Shown here piece after piece: positions 19,941 through 26,541 of a DNA stretch of 26,541 nt. The notes beneath the pieces are model-generated. The model worked only from the letters and a program-made list of their open reading frames with translations. It was not told the origin of the DNA and did no database searches. Within the stretch, counting starts at the first letter, position 1. Each line of letters begins with the position of its first letter. A program made the translations under genes and the position numbers. Source of the stretch: Elysia marginata (taxonomy: Eukaryota > Mollusca > Gastropoda > Plakobranchidae); the NCBI GenBank assembly GCA_019649035.1, contig BMAT01009044.1, forward strand, positions 404,612 to 431,152. Reading direction: 5' to 3'.

Positions 19941-20278
19941 GGGGCAGCGTGGCAGAGTGGTTAGCGCGTCGGACTTGCGATCTGGAGGTCGTGGGTTCGA
20001 TTCCCGACCGTGTCATGTTGCAATTGCCTTGGGAAAGCGATTTACCCTAACTTTCCCCAGTCTACCCACCTGTAAAACGGGTATCTGGCTAAAGGCAGTG
20101 CTTGAAATTTGTGGAATGTTAGTATCTGAGCGCCTAACAGGCTGCCGTACTGTAATGCTCTGAAATATGAGTTGAATTGGCTCTTGTGTGTATAGGCCTG
20201 CTGGGGTAAATATGTAAAGTCATGAGACTGCCTTCGGCGGTGTAGGACTCTAAACATATTTATTTATTTATTTATTAA
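19941..20278 (+). mobile_element. tRNA-derived SINE, family A, copy 2
   Basis: A well-preserved head begins GGGGCAGCGTGGCAGAGTGG, with A box TGGCAGAGTGG (19950-19960) and perfect B box GGTTCGATTCC (19994-20004). The anticodon arm folds as TCGGA (19969-19973), a seven-base loop CTTGCGA and TCTGG (19981-19985), giving an apparent TGC (Ala-type) anticodon. The body aligns with copy 1 at 16415-16730, including CTAAAGGCAGTG (20089-20100) where copy 1 has CTATAGGCAGTG. The 3' end is a TTTA microsatellite (about 20256-20276), usual for a SINE tail. The open stretch 19906-20163 is simply a translation through this element. Confidence 0.9.
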
Positions 20279-20399
20279 GGTTTTGGAAACATGGGAACAT
20301 CCAAAGCTCGAGGGTGAAGGCCGTGTATTGAATGACTAGTCTTTTAAGACAATATTATGTTCTTACTTTTTCAAAAGTCTTCTTTTTTCTTTCCGGAAC
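20279..20399. other. Junction between SINE pair and tandem array
   Basis: Unique-looking sequence. A GTATTGAATGAC at 20324-20335 matches the array word at about 21346-21357, so the array may once have extended leftwards, but 12 bases alone are weak support. Confidence 0.35.
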
Positions 20400-22185
20400 T
20401 TAAGTACGGGATAATATTGGAGGACACGCTCGGCCAGGAGGACAATGATTTTGTTTTCAGCCCAGGGATGCTTTGTGTATTTTATTGATGTAAGCTTTAA
20501 AGAAAATGTTTTCCTCTATTTTTTCAATTTGGCCCAAGCGCATCCATAAGTCTATTACGAATTAAATTGTCCTGGAATACCAGCCTCGAAATGATAGGCC
20601 CTTAAAGTTTCTGAACCCTGTAATGCTTACAATCGAAGAAGTTTTTTGCTCCACTGCAATCACAAATGGAATTGTTTAACTTATTAATATATAATTCTTA
20701 CTTTAATAGTTACGTCTTCACGGACTTTGAAAGGCCACGATAACGAGGCAGGCTATTGTTGTGTTAAATGACACTAAACAAAAGACAATGGGGTTGGATA
20801 AGACATAAACTTAATGGCTTCAAATCAGACATGCCGCAAACGCAATCCCACTCTCGTCTGTGGTAATTTCCTCCTCTAGGCTACTCCTTTAGTCCAGTCT
20901 CGGCTCTCTCGAGCAAAACACAAGGATCTGGCAGAAACACAAGCAGCAGGGGAGACAAAATAAAGAAAGTCACTGGATATTATTGGAGGACACACTCTGC
21001 CTGGAGTAGAGAATGATAGTGTTGTCAGCCCATGGATACTTTGTGTATTTTACTGATGCCAGCTGTAAAGCACGTGTTTTTCTCTATTTTTTTTTAGTAT
21101 GGCCCAAGAACATCAATTAACATTTTTATTACAAGTTGGGTTTTACCTGGAACACGAGCCTTGATATGAAAGGCCATTCAATCTTCTGAATTGTGTAATG
21201 CAAAAATTTACGTAAGGTTTTTGCCCCACTGCAATCATAGAAAGAAATGTTCAACTTATTTATGTATAATTGTTTTGTCTTTTCAATTTTAATAGAGTTG
21301 TCATCATAAACTTTGCAAAGCCACGATGACGAGGCAAGCTATGGTTGTATTGAATGACACTCAATAACAAAACAATGGGGATGGATACGCATTGAAAATG
21401 ATGGCTTCAAGACATGCCGCAAACCGTAATCCCTTTCACTTCTGTGGTTATTTCCCACCCTACTCCTTTAAGCCATCTAGCCAGCCAGCCTCGTCTCTCT
21501 TCAAGCAAACCACTCGGGTCTGGCGGAAACACAAGCAGCACGGGGGAGACAAAAGAGAGTAAAGCACGGGATATTACTGGAGGACATGCAGGGCCTGGTG
21601 GAGAACGCTGTTCTTATCAGCTCAGGGATGCTTTGTGTATTTTATTTATGTTATGTTTTAAGGAACATGTTTTTCTCTTTTACTTTTCAGTTTGGCCCGA
21701 GCCCATCAATATGTCTATTACGAGTTGGATTATCCTGGAATACTAGCCTCGATATGATAGGCCCTTAAAGCTTCTGAATTGGGTAATGCTAAACATTGCG
21801 CAAGTTTTTTTCCCGTACTGTAATCACAGATAGAAATGCTCAATCTGTAAAAATATAATTTTTTGTACTAACGAGGCAGACTATTGTTGTGTTGAATGAC
21901 AGTGAACAATAAGACACTGGGGGTTACAAAATGGAATTTATGGCTCCAAGACATGCCGCAAACTGTAATCCCACTCGCTTCCGTGGTAATTTCCTTCTCT
22001 ACTCCTTTAAGCCATCTAGCCGGACAGTCTCGGCTCTCTCAAGCAAAACACTCGGGTCTGGCGGAAACACAAGCTGCAGGGGAGACAAAAGAAAGAAAGG
22101 TACGAGATATTATAGGAGGATACACTCTGCCTGGAGGAAAATGATTTTGTTATCAGCCCAGGGATGCTTTGTTTTATAGATGCGA
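20400..22185. repeat. Diverged tandem array, unit about 540-590 bp, three units plus a stub
   Basis: The landmark GGAGGA preceded by ATATTATTGG-like sequence recurs at 20419, 20985, 21579 and 22115, giving spacings of 566, 594 and 536. Within each full unit the order is the same. It runs: GGAGGACAC; CAGCCCAGGGATGCTTTGTG or a close variant; a T-rich run; TTTGGCCCAAG-like; TATTACGAATT-like; CCTGGAATACCAGCCTCG-like; a TGATAGGCCCTTAAAG-like block; GTAATGC; an ATAACGAGGCAGGCTATTGT-like block; a TTGAATGACA-like block; ACATGCCGCAAAC; GGTCTGGCGGAAACACAAG-like; and GGGGAGACAAAA. The fourth unit stops after about 70-80 bases (near 22185). Units differ by many substitutions and small indels. Open stretches in different units share short peptides only because the DNA repeats; frames are not conserved between units. 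Function is unknown. Confidence 0.88.
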
Positions 22186-23164
22186 GTTTTTTCATGTTCT
22201 TTTTTTTAATTTATCACACTTTTCTTTGCTTAACTGCATGAGTTATAACGTTTTGTTTAAGGTTGGAATTTTCCACTTCGTACACGGCAGTTATAGTTTT
22301 CATGTTTGGTTTTTTTTAAGGTCCAATGTGACTATTCTTTTTTCCAATTATCACCTACTAGATCTTATTTTGTATAAAAAATATTAATGCTATGATGGCA
22401 TTTACAGTAATGCATGAAGTTTAAGATATACCAGGATGTTTTGTCTGAGATCCTCAGAGATTAGAGGAAGATTAGAGGAAGTTTCTCAGAGATTAGAGGA
22501 AAATTAGAGGAAGTTTTGATCCCAAAAACTGTGTATCTCCACTTTTTCAGGGTTATGTTTACGAATTGAATCAGTCTAATACAGCAGCTTTAGTTTTAAA
22601 CAAATAAGGGTTGACGTCCTTTAAACTTTTTATTTCTTCGTTTCTTTCTCCATTCCCAGTTCTTTGGTGTTTATGGAGAGGGAAGTTGTTGCTGTTGACA
22701 AAAATGTTTAATTTCCGTTTTAGTGAATTTTAGAGATTTTAAAGTTTAGTTAAAAAAACAAAACGCCAAATGCTGAAGTAACACATTGACAACGCTAAGT
22801 GCTTTGAACACATGTAATACTGATTTTATTCTTATAAGTTTGAAACTTTTACGTTTATCAATGTAACATACTGAATAATTTGGAATTTCTAAGCCAAACC
22901 TTTCTCATTAGACTTTCCTTTTCATAGATATGGGTTTGTCCGTTTAAAAATACAGTCGCTTCAAAGAAGCATGAATCACCTGCTCGTTGATATTTACAGT
23001 ATTGTCTTCGAAACTAGACATAGATTTATTTCACAATAACTGTTCATAGCATGGCTTTTATTCTCGTGCTGGTCATTTTCTGTTTAGTCTGTTTTATTTT
23101 CGCTTTTTAACTGTCTCGTTTTGCCCGTTTCCAGAGTATTTTTGCACTCCAGCCAATTTGCTGA

Positions 23165-23168
<4 letters not shown>
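22186..23168. other. AT-rich spacer with a 32-bp tandem duplication
   Basis: No gene is seen. The short open stretch 22169-22387 begins in the array stub and has no motif. The duplication at 22453-22516 is listed separately. Confidence 0.55.
22453..22516. repeat. 32-bp direct tandem duplication
   Basis: Two adjacent 32-base copies (22453-22484 and 22485-22516) differ at one position (G versus A). Each copy itself contains two ATTAGAGGAA words about 11 bases apart, suggesting stepwise slippage. Confidence 0.95.
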
Positions 23169-23213
<45 letters not shown>

Positions 23214-23330
23214 CGCTCGCTCGCTCACTCGCTCTCTTTCCCTCTCTGTATCTATCATTCTATCTATCAATTCATCAATCAATGTATCTATTTATCTATT
23301 TGTCTTTCCCGATAAGTCTATATACGCATG
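23169..23330. repeat. (TC)21 microsatellite with GCTC and TATC tails
   Basis: Twenty-one perfect TC repeats (23169-23210) pass into GTTCGCTCGCTCGCTCACTC-type tetranucleotides, then into TCTATCTATC/TCAATC-rich sequence to about 23330. CT-rich sequence continues more loosely to about 23410. Open stretches across it on both strands are Ser/Leu or Arg/Glu runs from the repeat. Confidence 0.97.
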
Positions 23331-25313
23331 TTCCTCTTTTTTTTCTATCGTTCAATCTTTTTTCCTCTCTCTTTTTCCATCTCTTTTCCCTCCCTTTCTT
23401 TCTCTTTCTTACTACAGTGGGACAAACTCGAATGCTCTTTCTTCTTCCCATTATCTTTCCTTCGCTTGCAACCTGAAAACAAAGTTCTCGCCTTTAAATC
23501 GACCGGCAAACTTCTATAATTAGATGGCTACTGGGAATTAAATAGACGTTAGTTCTGAACTGACCATAGATGAAAACACCAGCGCGCATTATAGAACGGA
23601 TCTCTAATCCACCGGTTCATTCAATCCCTGGAGTGTCATTTCCTGCCGATGGATGGCAAAATGGTTGAAAAAGACGCCTTTGCCGAAACGTGAAAAGCAT
23701 TCGCTCAACATCTCAGCCGCTGATATTGATAGTAACTAGATGTGAACAGCTCTAAGAATGTTGGCTAACTGATGTTTATTTTAGTTTTACACTAATTCCT
23801 AATTTTGTTTTCCTTGCCAACCGTTCTAACAAATTCACTTCACTTGGCTGCTTACTTGCAAACAGAATGATATTCATCTTATGCTTGAAACAAGGTTTAT
23901 TTTTGCTTTGCTTTTCTTTCGATACTCAACAGCGCACCTTCTCCACAGAGGACATCTTTTTGATAAAAGCTAGGTGGTAAAGGTCAATTTGTACCTTTGG
24001 TTATCAGAACAGGTGCAATAATGTGTTGAGTAAATTATTATCACACGCCGTACAGGCTCAGGTCTAGGCTTTCCTCTTACTTCTAGAAATAGATCGCCTT
24101 GCTTAATTTTTTAATTTATATTTGATTGACACTGAATGATGTGTTAAGACGCAGGTGATTTCAATAACCTAAACTATGTTGATAATGACTATTTCTGCTT
24201 TCACCGCCAAAACCAAAGAAAAGTAGGCCTATGTAATGTTTTGAAGCTTTAGAATCTACATGCGTTACAGATCTTCTGGCAGCAGCGACTTAACTGAGAG
24301 TGGTGAAGGTGATGAAGAAAAGGAAAGAAAAGGATAACGATGACGCGACAGACACGACTTGTAGCCAGACAGATATTTAGACAGACTTCCAAGCATACAT
24401 AATTATAAAGTCACAGATGTGATGAGACAGAGATAAATCATAACGATCGTGTCAGACAAGGGGCTTTTTGTGTTCAAAATGTTTCCTAGCGTGAGTGTTT
24501 GTTTGCTTAATTTAAGCCCAAACTAAAAGAACAATGCTGATAGAATGCGGCTCCAGTGCAAAGCAATCCTTCACAAACCTTCATAGATCCAGGTCATGGC
24601 GACCTGGCCTCGAGCCTCAGTTGTTTTTTACATCATCTAATCTGAACTAAAACACAGGTAAAGCAATGCAATGGTTAATTAAGGGTGGCTCTGTTATTTA
24701 TAGGAACATAGAAGGCTTGGAATGATAGCAGTATAGGTATGATGAAACATCAATCAAACAAGTTATTACTGGTACAATGACAGTTTTTTTTTATTTTTAC
24801 CACATCAACATTTTAGTATTTTTTTGGGTAAGGTCATATAAATACTTAAAGGTCGTTATTACACCAGTGTTCCGTGCCTTAGGAGTTAAAAGTCAACGGA
24901 GTTGCCATAACGATACGAAGTACTAGTGCAACCACGAAATTAAAGTTGAATCTGGATTTTATACATTTTCAAACTCTATAAAATGATTATCGAAAGAGAT
25001 GTTTAGCATTTTGTCTATTTTACAAAAACTAGGTTTCTGCTTAAGTTCATAAATAGATACACAGACAGACAGTCAGATGTTCTATTTCAGCTATTAGGTT
25101 TTTTTATTTCCTTCACTGTTGTTTTGATGAAAGGCCTTGGGAAATCTTTAAAGACTTATATCTAAGTGTTATTTTGGTGTTCCTATACTATGCCTCTATA
25201 TGATGCATGTTTAGTATATACGCATAATTTTTTACTTAGGCACCAGTTATAGGCACTCCAATGCAGTTTTTCACTCGTACACCTCATATTGGATCAACAG
25301 CTTCATCGTTAGT

Positions 25314-25314
<1 letters not shown>
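23331..25314. other. AT-rich spacer with no gene seen
   Basis: A slightly GC-richer patch lies at 23570-23720, without splice context. A 26-residue acidic open stretch lies near 24240-24340 and a hairpin at 24589-24607. Nothing else is ordered. Confidence 0.5.
24589..24607. repeat. Perfect 7-bp GC-rich hairpin
   Basis: CCAGGTC (24589-24595) and GACCTGG (24601-24607) pair perfectly around ATGGC. This is the most GC-rich short hairpin in an AT-rich neighbourhood. Confidence 0.6.
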
Positions 25315-25397
<83 letters not shown>

Positions 25398-25490
25398 CAT
25401 TATAATAATTATAATAATGATAATAATAATAATAATATTGATAATAATAATAATAATAATAATAATAATAGTAATAATAATAATAATAAT
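25315..25490. repeat. Interrupted (TAA)n microsatellite
   Basis: About 176 bases of TAA repeats, with interruptions near 25365, 25397-25408, 25419, 25438-25441 and 25471. The isoleucine run encoded across 25261-25500 is an artefact of this repeat. Confidence 0.97.
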
Positions 25491-25560
25491 TTATTTATGA
25501 TGCGCCTAAAATTCACTAAAATCTGCTCGATGAAATTGCCATTAAAATTACATAAATATA
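25491..25560 (-). mobile_element. Possible 3' tail of a SINE or CR1/L2-type LINE
   Basis: Read on the minus strand, the flank of the microsatellite runs CGAGCAGATTTTAGTGAATT, then TTAGGCGCATCATAAATAAA, then (ATT)n. This resembles the GGCGCTATATAAA tail of the family B SINE in this window (near 19910-19925), with an ATT microsatellite growing from its end. No head or body is recognised at higher coordinates, so it is either a 5'-truncated copy or a chance resemblance. Confidence 0.42.
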
Positions 25561-25786
25561 TAAAGAAATTTATCACATTTAATGCATCTTAAAAGATCCA
25601 GGGAAAAAAGCGGTTACAAAGTACAAAGGATTTGTTGAAAGGTAAGTTAATGTAAGACCTATTTACGTTACTTTTAAGAGCATTAAGTTGTAATAGAACT
25701 TAATGCCTTCATATTAAGCGGCAGTTTGTTTGTTTTTTTTTTACTACAGAGCAGATTCTCTTATTGTGCCACTCTGTCGAAAATAT
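25561..25786. other. AT-rich spacer with no gene seen
   Basis: A donor-like AAAG|GTAAGT near 25637-25646 has no supporting exon. A T-run near 25733-25742 precedes the inverted repeat. Confidence 0.45.
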
Positions 25787-26027
25787 GTAGAAGATTCTCA
25801 CATACTATTACAAACTTACGATGCGTGTCCACAAAACCTAAATTTGAAGTCACCTTCCTTCCCTCCCTGAGAAAAGGTTCTTTCTCACCTTTTTTCAAAC
25901 TAGACCAGTTTTCTTCTCTGGAAACCTGAAAATAGGAATCATCGACAGATTAAAGGCTTATGCCTAGAGCTTTAGGTTTTTGTGGACACGCATCATAACT
26001 TTGTAATAGTATGTGAGAATCTTGTAC
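25787..26027. repeat. Near-perfect 56/57-bp inverted repeat with 128-bp spacer
   Basis: The left arm (25787-25842) and the right arm (25971-26027) are reverse complements except for three mismatches and one single-base indel in an A run. Core words are AAGATTCTCACATACTATTA and GATGCGTGTCCACAAAA on the left. The spacer is 25843-25970 and contains a smaller GAGAAA/TTTCTC hairpin. If transcribed, either strand would fold into a long stem-loop. Similarity fades outside the arms. It could be a foldback or MITE-type element, the product of an inverted duplication, or the source of a hairpin RNA. No transposase or clear target-site duplication was seen. Confidence 0.9.
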
Positions 26028-26075
26028 AACTTTAGCCTCCAAAACTTCAGGATTGTTTTATTCAACTTGGACCCA

Positions 26076-26193
26076 GTGTTTGTTGTTGTTTTTGTTTTTT
26101 TTGTTTCTTTTTTGTTTTTGTTTTTGTTTTTTTTTGTTGTTTTTTTTTGTTTGGTTTTTTGTCTTTTGTTGTTTTTTTGTGAGGGGGGGGGGG
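26076..26193. repeat. T/G low-complexity tract ending in an 11-G run
   Basis: TTTTTG and TTG units with long T runs (26076-26180) lead to eleven consecutive G (26183-26193). The open stretch over 26013-26234 is a phenylalanine/valine artefact. Confidence 0.95.
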
Positions 26194-26541
26194 TATTGGC
26201 AAGATACCCTGGTCTAATGTGGCCGCCTGCATAAATTCGCCTTCCTCAAACTCTTTTTGCTAGAGCTTTTCGTCGGTCAGTGATGGAGAGTTAGCGTGTT
26301 GCAGGCCAGGTTACTGTCGGAATTCATCGTGGTGGTGGTGTCTGTCCAAACGGAAAAGATTAAAGGCATCTTAAACGATTAGGAAGGGTTATTTTAATTT
26401 GAGAATATAGTGGGGATTAGTTTGGCGTAAAAAAACACTGGGTGAATGTTAAATAAAACAACCGTGAAGTTTTGGAGGACAAAGTGGCAAGAAAGTCAGA
26501 CAAAAGGAAATGAAGAAATAAAAAAAACTGTATTACAAACA
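26194..26541. other. Terminal stretch with no gene recognised
   Basis: Somewhat GC-richer from 26195 to 26345, with a GTGGTGGTGGTG run at about 26329-26340, then AT-rich to the window end. No splice context, known motif or repeat partner within the window was found. Confidence 0.45.

Noticed and set aside
19632..20010. Possible functional tRNA genes
   Set aside because: A and B boxes are present, but the acceptor stem does not pair properly and SINE bodies and tails follow; family B also has an eight-base anticodon loop.
19906..20163. 85-codon open stretch with RVVSASDLRSGGRGFDSRP
   Set aside because: The wording comes from the tRNA-like head and B box of the family A SINE, a well-known source of false proteins.
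20324..20335. 12-base match to the tandem array suggesting an extra left-hand unit
   Set aside because: The surrounding bases do not align with the array, so the match alone is too short to extend it.
21414..22179. Four overlapping open stretches; two share an MPQTVIP start and two share GSGGNTS
   Set aside because: Similarity comes from the underlying tandem DNA repeat; corresponding frames are broken in the other units.
23094..23523. Several overlapping open stretches on both strands with Ser/Leu or Arg/Glu runs
   Set aside because: They translate the TC microsatellite and its CT-rich flanks.
24240..24340. 26-residue acidic open stretch (SSGSSDLTESGEGDEEKERK)
   Set aside because: Too short, no convincing acceptor or donor, and composition follows a local GA-rich patch.
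25261..25500. 79-codon open stretch, mostly isoleucine
   Set aside because: It is a direct translation of the TAA microsatellite.
1..26541. CRISPR arrays, operons, ribosome binding sites, prophage or insertion sequences
   Set aside because: No regularly spaced short repeats or bacterial gene organisation; SINEs, LINE remnants and microsatellites indicate animal nuclear DNA.

Overview
The window reads as AT-rich, gene-poor nuclear DNA from an animal, most likely a mollusc and perhaps a gastropod. The evidence is the absence of long open frames or operons, abundant CT, AT and TAA microsatellites, tRNA-headed SINEs, and decayed non-LTR retrotransposons of two kinds. Motifs such as AGGCCTA and TCTAGATCTAGA also recur, and from memory these are common in molluscan DNA. 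The taxonomic call is inference; no complete protein-coding gene or rRNA is visible.

Layout. 1-735: AT-rich spacer with two identical nuclear-receptor-type DR1 motifs. About 735-1095: CpG-bearing island with CCAAT and E-box motifs. 1740-2680 (minus): broken reverse transcriptase of a CR1/L2/Jockey-type LINE. 2680-8100: AT-rich spacer with a long purine-rich stretch, small perfect palindromes and a weak exon candidate on the minus strand. 8100-8165: homopurine tract. 8860-9311: two stretches with exon-like splice context on the plus strand, the second (9185-9311) being the better. 10990-11420: second GC-richer, CpG-bearing stretch with a G-quadruplex-type run. 12357-12830: compound CT/AT microsatellite DNA. 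13536-13699: the most protein-like short open stretch, but open on both strands.

16415-16730 holds the first copy of a tRNA-derived SINE (family A). 18000-18800 (plus) holds a broken RTE-type reverse transcriptase whose YADD box has become YAGN. 19632-20278 holds a different SINE (family B) abutting a second family A copy. 20400-22185 is a diverged tandem array of about 570-bp units (three plus a stub). 23169-23330 is a TC-based microsatellite; 25315-25490 is a TAA microsatellite next to what looks like a retroposon 3' tail. 25787-26027 is a near-perfect 56/57-bp inverted repeat around a 128-bp spacer.

No genes here can be shown to work together. The window is best read as intergenic or intronic DNA shaped by retroposition, tandem duplication and microsatellite growth. 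The items most worth follow-up are the tandem array, the inverted repeat, the core motif shared by the two SINE families, and the exon candidates at 9185-9311 and 13536-13699.
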